DNA of 64,000 nucleotides, from contig JBAZID010000003.1 of the NCBI GenBank assembly GCA_041651995.1, positions 124,501 to 188,500 on the forward strand. The letters run 5' to 3'. The notes below the pieces were generated by a model. It was not told the DNA's origin and did not search any database. It saw nothing but the letters and a program-made list of their open reading frames with translations. The translations under genes were made by a program, and so were the position numbers. The DNA comes from Sulfuricella sp. Lineage in GTDB: Bacteria > Pseudomonadota > Gammaproteobacteria > Burkholderiales > Sulfuricellaceae. Positions 1 through 8,093 of the stretch are shown piece by piece (the stretch's first letter is position 1; every line of letters starts with the position of its first letter).

Positions 1-1
1 C

Positions 2-823
2 ATTTCAGGTCTGCCGCCGCTCAATGGCTTCGTCTCGGAATGGCTGTTGTTGCAGTCTTTCCTGCTCGCGCCTGCCATGCCGCAACTCTACCTCAACATG
101 CTGCTGCCCCTGGGCGCGGCCGCGCTGGTGCTGGGCGGAGCGCTGGCGGCCTACGCCATGGTCAAGTTCTACGGCGTGATTTTCCTCGGCCAGCCACGCG
201 AGGAAAAGCTGAGTGAAGCGCATGATGCCGGCCTGCTCGAGCGGGCCGGCCTGCTGTGGCTGGCTGGCGGGTGCCTGGTGCTCGGACTGGCGCCGGTGTT
301 TTTCATTCTGCTCATCGACAACGTCGCCCTGGTGCTGGTAGGGCATGATCTTGGCGGCACGGCAGCCAGCACCGGCTGGCTGTGGCTCACCCCCGTGGCC
401 GCGGAGCGCGCCAGCTATAGTCCGCTGATCCTGTTCCTGATCATTCTTTCCGGTACCCTGCTCACCTTCTTCGCCGTGCGCAAGTTCTACCATGGCCGGG
501 TGCGGCGTGGTCCGGCCTGGGATTGCGGCTACCCGGCCCAGACCGCGCGCATGCAGGATAGCGCGGAAGGCTTCGGCCAGCCGATCCGGCAGATTTTCGA
601 TTTCTTTTTTGGCGTAATTCGCGAAGTGCCCAGCCCCTTCGACAGCAAACCCCATTACCACGGCGAAACTCACGACCGGCTATGGAATCTGCTGTATCTG
701 CCCGCCGCCAGCCTGGTCGAAAAACTTTCCGCCCTGATCGGCAAAATGCAGCACGGGCGCATTCCGCTCTACCTGATGTACAGCTTCGTTACCCTGATTG
801 CCTTGCTGGCGTTTGCACGATGA
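2..823 (+). CDS. hyfB: Hyf/Ehr antiporter-like membrane subunit B, 3' part
   Basis: C-terminal part of a HyfB/NuoL-type proton-translocating membrane subunit; the gene is cut by the left window edge and the frame is open from base 2. The first visible residues read GLPPLNGFVSEWL, the signature of the discontinuous helix region in NuoL/MrpA-like subunits, so no start should be placed at the internal TTG near 47. Several hydrophobic segments follow, then a polar domain (WDCGYP, HYHGETHDRLW) typical of HyfB C-termini and one last membrane helix. The stop overlaps the hyfC start (ATGA), which implies translational coupling. First visible gene of a HyfB-C-E-F-G-I operon; family assignment is confident, the transported ion is not visible. 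Confidence 0.9.
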   Translation: MSGLPPLNGFVSEWLLLQSFLLAPAMPQLYLNMLLPLGAAALVLGGALAAYAMVKFYGVIFLGQPREEKLSEAHDAGLLERAGLLWLAGGCLVLGLAPVFFILLIDNVALVLVGHDLGGTAASTGWLWLTPVAAERASYSPLILFLIILSGTLLTFFAVRKFYHGRVRRGPAWDCGYPAQTARMQDSAEGFGQPIRQIFDFFFGVIREVPSPFDSKPHYHGETHDRLWNLLYLPAASLVEKLSALIGKMQHGRIPLYLMYSFVTLIALLAFAR

Positions 824-1767
824 ACACCACCACCCTGCTCTTCCAGTTGTTCCAGAACGCGCTGGTGCTCCTGGCCGCCCCGCTGCTGCTCGGCTGGGTC
901 AACAATTGCCGCGCCTGGATGCAGGGCCGCAGCGCCGCCGGCATTTTCCAGCCCTACCGCAACCTGGCCAAGCTGTTCCACAAGGATGCCGTGCTGGCCA
1001 ACAGCGCCTCCCCCCTCTTCCGCTACACCCCCTACGCCCTGTTTGTCAGCATGTGGCTGGCGGCGGCGATGGTTCCGGTGCTGGCGATCGACCTGCCTCT
1101 TTCCAACGCGGTGGACGTGATCGCCCTGGTGGGGATTTTCGCCCTGGCGCGCGTGTTCATCGCCCTGGCGGCGATGGACATCGGCACCTCCTTCGGCACC
1201 CTGGGCGCCCGGCGCGAGATGCTGGTTTCCTTTCTCGCCGAGCCGGCCCTGCTGATGGTATTTTTCAGCGCTTCCATGATCGCGCATTCGACCTCATTGA
1301 CCACCATCGTGGAAACCTTCGCCCACAAACAGTTCGTGATCCATCCCAGCCTGGCGTTTGGCGGCATCGCCTTTCTCATGGTGCTGCTGGCGGAAAATTC
1401 CCGCATCCCGGTGGACAATCCCTCCACCCACCTCGAACTGACCATGATCCACGAAGCCATGATCCTGGAATATTCGGCGCGTCATCTGGCCCTGATCGAA
1501 TGGGCCAGCGCCATGAAGCTGTTCGCCTACGTCACCATCGGCATCGCCCTGTTCCTGCCCTGGGGCATTGCCGAGGCCGGCAACTGGGGCGCCGTGCCGC
1601 TGGCGCTGGTGATCCTGGCGCTCAAGCTCGCCGCCGCCGGCTTCGGCCTGGCGCTGCTCGAATCGGTTTCCGCCAAACTGCGCATCTTCCGCGCGCCGGA
1701 ATACCTCGGCACCGCGTTCCTGCTTGCCGTGCTGGGCATCCTCACTTTGAACTTGCTGAAGGTGTGA
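820..1767 (+). CDS. hyfC: Hyf/Ehr membrane anchor subunit C (NuoH-like)
   Basis: A 315-residue NuoH/HyfC-type membrane subunit, the anchor that joins the soluble arm to the membrane arm; E. coli HyfC has a similar length. About eight hydrophobic segments are visible. The family-typical loops are present: FGTLGARREM near residues 125-135 and AENSRIPVDNPSTHLELTM near 190-210, an acidic/charged region that in complex I lies near the quinone cavity. The ATG overlaps the hyfB stop by ATGA, and an in-frame upstream extension to 682 is rejected because it runs inside hyfB. hyfE follows after four bases. Confidence 0.93.
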   Translation: MNTTTLLFQLFQNALVLLAAPLLLGWVNNCRAWMQGRSAAGIFQPYRNLAKLFHKDAVLANSASPLFRYTPYALFVSMWLAAAMVPVLAIDLPLSNAVDVIALVGIFALARVFIALAAMDIGTSFGTLGARREMLVSFLAEPALLMVFFSASMIAHSTSLTTIVETFAHKQFVIHPSLAFGGIAFLMVLLAENSRIPVDNPSTHLELTMIHEAMILEYSARHLALIEWASAMKLFAYVTIGIALFLPWGIAEAGNWGAVPLALVILALKLAAAGFGLALLESVSAKLRIFRAPEYLGTAFLLAVLGILTLNLLKV

Positions 1768-1771
1768 CGGT

Positions 1772-2428
1772 ATGACCCTGGCCCAGCAACTCATCAACCT
1801 GTTCGCCGCCCTGCTGCTGCTGATCTCATTCGCCATGCTGGCGCAGCGCCGCGTGCTCACCCTGATCAACCTGTTCGCCTGGCAAGGGCTGATTCTGGCG
1901 ATTTCCGCCGCGGTGGTGGCGTGGACCTCGAACCAGCATCACCTCTATTATTCCGCCGGGCTCACCCTGTTGCTGAAGGTGCTGGTCCTGCCCTGGCTGC
2001 TGCACCGCCTGATTCGCAAGCTCGACATCAAGTGGGACGTGGAAACCCTGCTCAACATCCCCACCACCATGCTGATTGGCATCGTCCTGGTGGTGTTCGC
2101 CTTCAACCTGGCCCTGCCGATTTCCGCGCTCTCCTCCACCGTCACCAAAAGCACGCTGGGCATCGCCCTGGCCACGGTGCTGCTCTCCTTCATGATGATG
2201 ATCACGCGGCGCAAGGCGGTGCCCCAGGTGATCGGCTTCCTCGCCATGGAAAACGGCCTGTTCTTCGCCGCCACCAGCGCCACCTACGGCATGCCCATGG
2301 TGGTGGAACTGGGCATCGCGCTGGACGTGCTGGTGGGCACCTTCATCTTCGGCATTTTCTTCTTCCACATCCGCGAGACGTTCGACAGCCTGGACATCAA
2401 GCACATGGAAAAGCTGAAAGAGGACTGA
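1772..2428 (+). CDS. hyfE: Hyf/Ehr membrane subunit E (NuoK-like)
   Basis: A 218-residue integral membrane protein of the HyfE family; E. coli HyfE has 216 residues. It is almost entirely hydrophobic with about six or seven predicted helices; the second half aligns in style with NuoK, the small subunit holding a buried glutamate (here in the segment around AMENGLFFA). It ends in a charged tail. It starts four bases after hyfC and ends one base before the GTG of hyfF, so it is part of the same transcript. Function as a proton-path subunit is inferred from the family. Confidence 0.92.
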   Translation: MTLAQQLINLFAALLLLISFAMLAQRRVLTLINLFAWQGLILAISAAVVAWTSNQHHLYYSAGLTLLLKVLVLPWLLHRLIRKLDIKWDVETLLNIPTTMLIGIVLVVFAFNLALPISALSSTVTKSTLGIALATVLLSFMMMITRRKAVPQVIGFLAMENGLFFAATSATYGMPMVVELGIALDVLVGTFIFGIFFFHIRETFDSLDIKHMEKLKED

Positions 2429-2429
2429 C

Positions 2430-3878
2430 GTGGAAATCATCTGGCTACTAGGCATCCCCCTCGCAGGCGGTCTTCTGCTGGCGCTGTTCGGCGGCAAACA
2501 CTACGCGCCCGAGATAAATTCGCTGACGAGTTTCGCCACTTTCGCCGCTTCCGTGGCACTGACTCTGAAAATCATCAGCGACGGCCCGATGACGGCCTTC
2601 AACGAACAGTTCTTCATCGATCCCTTCAACGTGTTCCTGGTCACCCTGACGGCTTTCGTCGGCTTCACCACCTCGCTGTTCTCGCGCCCCTACATGCGCA
2701 TCGAGGAACATCACGGCAAGCTCAGCCGCAACATGCTGCGCCTCTACCACAGCATGTACCAGCTGTTCAGCTTCACCATGCTGCTGGCGCTCACCACCAA
2801 CAATATGGGCATTCTGTGGGTGGCGATGGAAGCCGCCACGCTCACCACGGTGCTGCTGGTTTCGCTGTATCGCACCCCGGCCAGCCTGGAAGCGGCGTGG
2901 AAATACTTCATCCTGTGCGGCGTGGGTATCGCCCAGGCGCTGTTCGGCACCATCCTGCTCTACTTCGCGGCGGAAAAAGTGCTCGGCGCCGGCGGCACGG
3001 CCCTGCTGTGGACTCACCTCAACGCGGTCAAGACCGACCTGGAACCGACCGTATTGTCGCTGGCCTTCGTCTTCCTGCTGGTGGGTTACGGCACCAAGGT
3101 CGGGCTGGCGCCGCTGCACAACTGGCTGCCAGACGCCCATGCCGAAGGCCCGACGCCGATTTCCGCCGTGCTCTCCGGCCTGCTGCTGAATGTCGCCCTG
3201 TACGCCGTGGTGCGTTCCAAGGTGCTGGTGGACGGTGCCCTCGAAACTCACCTTGCCGGCAACCTGATGATGGGCTTCGGCCTGCTCTCGGTCGTTTTGG
3301 CGGCGTTCTTCCTCTCGCGCCAGAAGGACATCAAGCGCCTGTTCGCCTATTCTTCCATCGAACACATGGGCCTGATGACCTTCGCCTTCGGCATGGGCGG
3401 GGCGGTGGCGACCTTCGCCGCGCTGCTGCACATGACCGTGCATTGCCTGACAAAATCCGCCATCTTTTACGCCGTCGGCCACGCCGCGCAAAATTCCGGC
3501 ACCCAGGTCATGGACAACATCCGCGGCCTGATCAAGACCAATCCCACCATCGGCTGGGGACTGATCCTGGGCACGCTCGCGATTCTCGGCATGCCGCCTT
3601 TCGGCGTTTTCGCCAGCGAATTCCTCATCATCACCACCGCCATGCACGAACACTCCTGGGCCACGCCCTTCCTGCTGATCGCGCTGGGCGTGGCCTTCGC
3701 CGCCATTTTCGGCAAGGTGCAGCCGATGGTGTTCGGCGAAACCGAGGGCTTGCGCCTGCCCCACCCTCCCGCGCTGATACCGGTTTTCGTCCATCTGGCG
3801 CTGGTGTTGCTGCTGGGGCTGTATATCCCGCCCTATCTGGCTGACTGGTACCGCCAGGCGGCGGCTTTGCTGGGTTGA
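2430..3878 (+). CDS. hyfF: Hyf/Ehr antiporter-like membrane subunit F (NuoN/M-like)
   Basis: A 482-residue antiporter-like subunit of the HyfF/NuoM/NuoN group, slightly shorter than E. coli HyfF. About fourteen hydrophobic segments are visible. The lysine/histidine channel motif region KVGLAPLHNWLPDAHAEGP lies near residues 213-232, followed by PISAVLSGLLLN, as in proton-pumping subunits; an early conserved glutamate occurs in WVAMEAATL near residue 133. The start is GTG, one base after the hyfE stop. Together with hyfB it supplies two antiporter-like channels in this complex, so ion pumping is likely; direction and ion are inference. Confidence 0.93.
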   Translation: MEIIWLLGIPLAGGLLLALFGGKHYAPEINSLTSFATFAASVALTLKIISDGPMTAFNEQFFIDPFNVFLVTLTAFVGFTTSLFSRPYMRIEEHHGKLSRNMLRLYHSMYQLFSFTMLLALTTNNMGILWVAMEAATLTTVLLVSLYRTPASLEAAWKYFILCGVGIAQALFGTILLYFAAEKVLGAGGTALLWTHLNAVKTDLEPTVLSLAFVFLLVGYGTKVGLAPLHNWLPDAHAEGPTPISAVLSGLLLNVALYAVVRSKVLVDGALETHLAGNLMMGFGLLSVVLAAFFLSRQKDIKRLFAYSSIEHMGLMTFAFGMGGAVATFAALLHMTVHCLTKSAIFYAVGHAAQNSGTQVMDNIRGLIKTNPTIGWGLILGTLAILGMPPFGVFASEFLIITTAMHEHSWATPFLLIALGVAFAAIFGKVQPMVFGETEGLRLPHPPALIPVFVHLALVLLLGLYIPPYLADWYRQAAALLG

Positions 3879-3881
3879 GCC

Positions 3882-5423
3882 ATGAATAATTTTCCAGTAC
3901 CTCTGAACGAGCTTCAGACAGCCATGCCAGCCTGGCGCGGCACGGTCGACGCCGCGCAATTCCGCGCCGCCTGCGCCCAGGTGCGCGAGCACGGCGGCCG
4001 CCTGATCGCGCTCTGGGGCAGCGACGAACGCGCGCAGGGACAGGGGTTTGCCCTCCATGCCGCGCTGATGGACGCTCCCGGCCTGATCTGCCTGACCCTG
4101 CCGCTCGCTGCCGAGAACCCCGCCTATCCCAGCATCATCGACATCTTCCCCACCGCCAACCGCATGCAGCGGGCAATATATGACCTGCTCGGCATGGTTG
4201 CCCAGGACAGCCCCGATACGCGCAAATGGCTGCGCCACGGCGCCTGGCCGGAAGACCAGTTTCCGCTGCGCAAGGAATTCGATCTCAAGCAGCAATATCC
4301 CCTCGAAGACGATGCCTATCCTTTCGTCACCGTCACCGGCAACGGCGTGCACGAGATCCCGGTGGGCCCGGTGCATGCCGGCACCATCGAGCCCGGCCAT
4401 TTCCGTTTTTCCATCATCGGCGAACGCGTGCTGCGTCTGGAACAGCGCCTGGGTTACAAGCACAAGGGTGTGGAAAAACTGGCGGAAACCATGACCATCG
4501 AACAGGGTGCAAGGCTGGCGGGCCGCATTTCCGGCGACAGCACCGTGGCTTATGCCTGGGCCTATGCCATGGCAGCGGAAAGCCTGGTGAACTTCACTCC
4601 CGAGCCGCGCGCAGTATGGCTGCGCGCCCTGCTGCTGGAGCGCGAGCGCATCGCCAACCATCTCGGCGACCTGGGCTATCTCGGCAACGACGTCGCCCTG
4701 GCCTTCGGCTTCGCCCAGTTCTGGCGCCTCAAGGAAGACTGGCTGCGTGGCAGCCAGGCGGTGTTCGGCCACCGTTACCTGATGGACAGCATCGTACCCG
4801 GCGGCGTCACGGTGGACATCAAGGCTGCCGATTATGGCCGCCTGATCAAGGCTGGCGACGAACTGGAACGCGAAGTGCGCATCCTGCGCGACATCTATGA
4901 AGAGCACGCCGGCGCCCAGGACCGCTTCGTCACCACCGGCCGGGTCAAACCCGACCTGGCGGCGAATCTCGGCCTGACCGGCTTCGCCGGCCGCGCCAGC
5001 GCGCAATCCTGGGATCTGCGCGCGCAATACCCGAGCGCGCCCTACGACCAGCTCGACGTGCGCATGGCAACACACCGCAATGGCGACGTCGCCGCAAGGG
5101 TGATCGTGCGCTTCGAGGAAGTGTTTGAATCGCTGAGATTGTGCCGCCTGATCCTGGACCGCATGCCCAGCGGGCCGATTTTGACGCCATTACCTAAAGT
5201 GCCCGAAAACGCCTTCGGCATCGGCATGGTTGAAGGATGGCGCGGCGAGGTGCTGATGGCGCTGCACAGCGGCAAGGACAACCGCATCGAGCGCCTGCAC
5301 CCCCATGACCCGTCATGGCAGAACTGGCCGCTGCTGGAGCACGCCATCATCGGCAATATCGTGCCGGATTTCCCGCTCATCAATAAGTCGTTCAATTTGA
5401 GCTACACCGGACAGGATTTGTGA
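3882..5423 (+). CDS. hyfG: Ehr-type large subunit, NuoC-NuoD fusion lacking NiFe ligands
   Basis: A 513-residue HyfG/HycE-like fusion: a NuoC-like (30 kDa) domain at about residues 1-140 and a NuoD/hydrogenase-large-subunit domain after that. In true NiFe hydrogenases the active site is held by two CxxC motifs. Here the first position reads RISGDS (residues 215-220) and the C-terminal position reads DPSWQNW (from residue 476) and then LINKSFNLSY, with no cysteine pair at either site. The protein therefore cannot bind the NiFe(CN)2CO centre in the known way and belongs to the energy-converting-hydrogenase-related (Ehr) group. Its electron donor or acceptor, perhaps quinone by analogy with NuoD, is unknown. 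Gene spacing of three bases to hyfF supports one operon. Confidence 0.9.
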   Translation: MNNFPVPLNELQTAMPAWRGTVDAAQFRAACAQVREHGGRLIALWGSDERAQGQGFALHAALMDAPGLICLTLPLAAENPAYPSIIDIFPTANRMQRAIYDLLGMVAQDSPDTRKWLRHGAWPEDQFPLRKEFDLKQQYPLEDDAYPFVTVTGNGVHEIPVGPVHAGTIEPGHFRFSIIGERVLRLEQRLGYKHKGVEKLAETMTIEQGARLAGRISGDSTVAYAWAYAMAAESLVNFTPEPRAVWLRALLLERERIANHLGDLGYLGNDVALAFGFAQFWRLKEDWLRGSQAVFGHRYLMDSIVPGGVTVDIKAADYGRLIKAGDELEREVRILRDIYEEHAGAQDRFVTTGRVKPDLAANLGLTGFAGRASAQSWDLRAQYPSAPYDQLDVRMATHRNGDVAARVIVRFEEVFESLRLCRLILDRMPSGPILTPLPKVPENAFGIGMVEGWRGEVLMALHSGKDNRIERLHPHDPSWQNWPLLEHAIIGNIVPDFPLINKSFNLSYTGQDL

Positions 5424-5432
5424 AATAAGGTT

Positions 5433-5459
5433 GGTGCAATGCGCTTCGCTTATTGCACC
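5433..5459. repeat. Short palindromic repeat between hyfG and hyfI
   Basis: An 8-bp perfect inverted repeat (GGTGCAAT/ATTGCACC) around an 11-base spacer containing CTTCG. It is followed by CTACG, the same signature (ATTGCRCCCTACG) seen at the ends of the 305-bp elements at 22307 and 24949, so it looks like a member of one dispersed hairpin family. It sits inside the operon and could modulate the hyfG/hyfI mRNA. Confidence 0.7.
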
Positions 5460-5488
5460 CTACGACATGACGAAAACTGACAACTGAA

Positions 5489-6001
5489 ATGTACCAAATT
5501 ATCAAGCAGATGCTGCGCACCGGCATCAAGACAGAAGCTCCGCCGGAGGCGGACGAATCCCTGCGGGTAGTGCAGCAGCGCCTGCAGGAAGACATCCTCA
5601 AGCATTTCGGCCACGCGCTGGCGATCCGGCACGTGGATGCCGGCTCATGCAACGGCTGTGAACTGGAAATCCACTGCGTCAACAATCCCTACTACAACAT
5701 CGAGGGACTGGGGATCAATTTCGTTGCCAGCCCGCGCCATGCGGACATGCTGCTGGTGACCGGCCCGGTAACGAAGAATATGGAAATCGCCCTGCGGCGT
5801 ACTTACGATGCCACCCCCGAACCCAAACTGGTGGTTGCGATCGGCGACTGTGGCTGCACAGGGGGAATTTACGGCGAAAATTACGCCAGTTGCGGCGGAA
5901 TTGCGAATGTGATCCCGGTGGATGTCGCGGTGCCAGGCTGTCCGCCCACACCGCTTGCGATCATGCAGGGCATTCTGACCGCCATCAGCAAGGGCGCCTG
6001 A
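5489..6001 (+). CDS. hyfI: Hyf/Ehr small Fe-S subunit I (NuoB-like)
   Basis: A 170-residue NuoB/HyfI-type small subunit that carries the proximal [4Fe-4S] cluster next to the large subunit. The cluster ligands are visible as CNGC at residues 54-57, with further cysteines in GDCGCTGG and VPGCPP, which is the family pattern. Unlike the large subunit, this protein retains its cluster motif, so electron transfer up to the former NiFe site is plausible. It is separated from hyfG by 65 bp that contain a hairpin repeat, and it is the last gene of the cluster; the following genes are a toxin-antitoxin pair. No hyfH/NuoI-like ferredoxin subunit is present on this side. Confidence 0.92.
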   Translation: MYQIIKQMLRTGIKTEAPPEADESLRVVQQRLQEDILKHFGHALAIRHVDAGSCNGCELEIHCVNNPYYNIEGLGINFVASPRHADMLLVTGPVTKNMEIALRRTYDATPEPKLVVAIGDCGCTGGIYGENYASCGGIANVIPVDVAVPGCPPTPLAIMQGILTAISKGA

Positions 6002-6082
6002 GATTCCAGGAATTTTCAGCGCAGCGGATGGTCTATTTAAGCTTGAATTGACACAGGGGACACTAGGTATTACAGTTCTCAT

Positions 6083-6466
6083 ATGCTGGAAAAGAACAAA
6101 AACGCCATTCGCGCATTTAAATCAGCCTGGTTCGAAAAGGCTGCGAGGAAAGCGGGCATATCGGATGACGAATTGTGCACGGCAATTCGCGAGGCGATGA
6201 AAGGTCAGGCCGATGATCTTGGTGGTGGCGTGCTCAAGAAGCGTCTTAATGACAATATGCATAGGTCCGTCATACTGGCAAAGAGCGAGCAATATTGGGT
6301 GTATGCATATCTGTTCGCCAAGAAGGATAGGGAAAATATTGATAGCGCCGAGTTAGCATCGTTCCGCAAGCTGGCGAAAGCCTATGCAGTATTGCAGGCG
6401 GATCAAGTCGCACAAATGTTAAACAATCAATTGTTGCTGGAGATTTGCCATGAGAAAACAGCCTAA
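6083..6466 (+). CDS. HigB/RelE-family toxin of a type II toxin-antitoxin pair
   Basis: A 127-residue basic, soluble protein beginning KNKNAIRAFKSAWFEKAARK and containing DDELCTAIREAM, GGGVLKKRLN and the SEQYWVYAYLFAKKDRENI core of the RelE/HigB-like toxins (PF06296 type). Such toxins are ribosome-dependent mRNA interferases. The gene precedes its antitoxin and overlaps it by 17 bp, the HigBA order. GC content is lower than in neighbouring genes, which suggests acquisition. A possible -35 (TTGACA near 6049) lies upstream, with a weak -10. Family call is good; activity is inferred. Confidence 0.82.
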   Translation: MLEKNKNAIRAFKSAWFEKAARKAGISDDELCTAIREAMKGQADDLGGGVLKKRLNDNMHRSVILAKSEQYWVYAYLFAKKDRENIDSAELASFRKLAKAYAVLQADQVAQMLNNQLLLEICHEKTA

Positions 6467-6773
6467 ATACAAAAGTGATGCTTTCGAGGCAATCCACACC
6501 TCGGCTGATGCATTGTTGCAGGTTGGTGCGATCAGCAAAGCAACTATGCGTACCTTCGATGAATCGTGCCTGGTGACCCCGCATGAGCTAGCGCCAAAGA
6601 AGATTAAACTCATTCGTGAAAAATATCACGTGAGCCAGCCTGTTTTTGCTCGTTACCTTAATACCAGCGAATCGACTGTGAAGCAGTGGGAGACAGGTGC
6701 AAAACGTCCTGGCGGCATGGCTTTAAAACTGCTTTCCATTGTCGAGAAACATGGCTTGAAGGTTCTTGCGTAG
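6450..6773 (+). CDS. HTH antitoxin/autoregulator (HigA/NadS-like)
   Basis: A 107-residue DNA-binding protein. The C-terminal half is an XRE-type helix-turn-helix: KIKLIREKYHVSQPVFARYL, then NTSESTVKQWETGAKRPGG, near residues 50-90. This matches antitoxins of the HigA/NadS group that pair with PF06296 toxins. The ATG lies within the end of the toxin gene (17-bp overlap), so translation is coupled. It probably neutralises the toxin and represses the shared promoter; both roles follow from the family and are not shown by the sequence alone. Confidence 0.85.
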   Translation: MRKQPKYKSDAFEAIHTSADALLQVGAISKATMRTFDESCLVTPHELAPKKIKLIREKYHVSQPVFARYLNTSESTVKQWETGAKRPGGMALKLLSIVEKHGLKVLA

Positions 6774-6829
6774 TGTGATTCTCGTTCACTACGAGACGCA
6801 AAAGGAGCGGCTGGCAAATCCAGGCAGGC

Positions 6830-7050
6830 ATGATGACGCCAACACCCTGCTGCACCCATTAAGTCTGGCTGTTTTGTAGGGTTCAGCGAGGAAAACCACG
6901 ACGATCACTTCCATGTCGAGGCATCGGGACCTAAGTCCTGCGAGGCATGTGGCATCATCGGCAAGCTCGTGAAGTCCGGCAAACAGGATCAGTCCTACCG
7001 TGCTGTTCCCATTCATGGCAAGCGCGTCACCATCTGGGTGATTCGATGTT
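6830..7050 (+). pseudogene. ISL3-family transposase N-terminal remnant
   Basis: Degenerate fragment of an ISL3-type transposase N-terminus. In the frame of 6841 the residues LLHPLSLAVL are followed by TAG at 6877; after a one-base shift, the frame of 6876 continues GFSEENHDDHFHVEA, then CEACG, then SYRAVPIHGKRVTIWV up to about 7050. The cysteine pair, DHFHVEA and the PIHGKRV block are the zinc-finger/N-terminal signature of this family. The rest (HTH and DDE domain) is missing and the sequence runs directly into the 3' end of era. A ribosome-site-like AAAGGAG lies at 6800-6806. It is a dead insertion-sequence scar beside the toxin-antitoxin pair. Confidence 0.75.
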
Positions 7051-7056
7051 TTACGT

Positions 7057-7950
7057 TTAGTCGTACCCCAGGCTCTTCAGCGCGCGCTCATCGTCGGCCC
7101 AGCCACCCTTGACCTTGACCCACAATTCCAGATAGACCTTGTCGCCAAATAGTTTTTCCATGTCCTTGCGAGCCTGGGTGCCGATTTCCTTGAGCTTCTC
7201 GCCCTTGTTGCCGATCAGGATCGGCTTCTGCCCTTCCCGGTCCACGATGATGGCGGCGAAGATGCGGCGCAATTTCCCGGTAGTTTCGAATTTCTCGATC
7301 TCCACACTGACGGAATAGGGAACTTCCTCGCCGGAAAGGCGAAAAACTTTCTCGCGCACGATTTCAGCGGCCAGAAAACGTTCGCTGCGGTCGGTTATCT
7401 CATCCTCGCCATAGATCGCCGTCCCGTCCGAAAGATAGCGCCGGACTTCCGCCAGTAACGCATCCAGCTGGGGGCCACCCTTCTGGGCGCTGAGTGGCAC
7501 AGTGGCGGCGAAGGGAAATAAAGCGGACATCTTGTCGATGAAAGGGAGCAGCTTTTCCTTGTCATCAACACGGTCAATCTTGTTCAGCACCAGCAGCACC
7601 GGCTGATCACGCGGCAGCAGAGCCAGCACTTTCTCGTCGCGTTCGTCGAAACGCAAGGCTTCGATCACGAACAGAACCACATCCACATCCGACAGCGCCT
7701 GCGTCACGGTGCGGTTCATTACGCGGTTCAGCGCGCTCTGATGCTGCGTCTGGAAGCCCGGCGTATCCACAAAAATAAACTGCGTATCCGCATCGGTGCG
7801 GATGCCGGTAATGCGGTGGCGGGTGGTCTGGGCCTTGCGCGAAGTGATGCTGACTTTCTGGCCGATAAGGTGATTGAGCAGCGTTGATTTGCCGACATTG
7901 GGGCGGCCTACGATGGCGATGTAGCCAATTTTCATGATTGGGTTATTCAT
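7057..7950 (-). CDS. era: GTPase Era
   Basis: A 297-residue Era GTPase, needed for 16S rRNA maturation and 30S assembly. The G1 loop GRPNVGKST is at residues 15-23, G3 is DTPGFQ, G4 is NKID, and a C-terminal KH RNA-binding domain holds ILIGNKGEKLKEIG. I prefer the ATG at 7950 because GAGG lies eight bases upstream; an in-frame TTG at 7968 would add six residues but falls at the edge of a repeat. era follows rnc in the usual rnc-era order, although a repeat element separates them. The 3' end abuts a transposase scar but the protein is full length. Confidence 0.97.
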   Translation of the reverse strand: MNNPIMKIGYIAIVGRPNVGKSTLLNHLIGQKVSITSRKAQTTRHRITGIRTDADTQFIFVDTPGFQTQHQSALNRVMNRTVTQALSDVDVVLFVIEALRFDERDEKVLALLPRDQPVLLVLNKIDRVDDKEKLLPFIDKMSALFPFAATVPLSAQKGGPQLDALLAEVRRYLSDGTAIYGEDEITDRSERFLAAEIVREKVFRLSGEEVPYSVSVEIEKFETTGKLRRIFAAIIVDREGQKPILIGNKGEKLKEIGTQARKDMEKLFGDKVYLELWVKVKGGWADDERALKSLGYD

Positions 7951-7968
7951 CCTATAAACCTCTGTCAA

Positions 7969-8093
7969 CCACGGAGTTCACGGAGAACACTGAGTAAAAA
8001 CAATAGATTGCATAATGCATGGCATTCATCCTTTGGGTGAGGCCCTAAAAGACCGCAAACCGGCTTTCTCCGTGTCCTCCGTGAACTCCGTGG
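7969..8093. repeat. CACGGAG-type MITE-like element, copy 1
   Basis: A 125-bp element bounded by inverted copies of a CCACGGAGTTCACGGAG sequence, with a core (GTAAAAACAATAGATTGCAT, then GGCATTCA, GGTGAGGCC and GACCGCAAAC) that recurs almost unchanged at 32329-32462. It separates era from rnc and supplies the last residues of RNase III. Right-hand similarity continues to about 8113 (GGTTTCTAG). Confidence 0.85.

Noticed and set aside
2448..5075. Very long open frame (875 codons) on the - strand opposite hyfF and hyfG
   Set aside because: It is His/Gln/Gly-rich antisense of high-GC genes with clear family matches; no ribosome site and no recognisable domain.
3882..5423. Reading hyfG as the catalytic subunit of a NiFe hydrogenase
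   Set aside because: Both CxxC ligand pairs are absent, so the active-site metal cannot be bound in the known manner.
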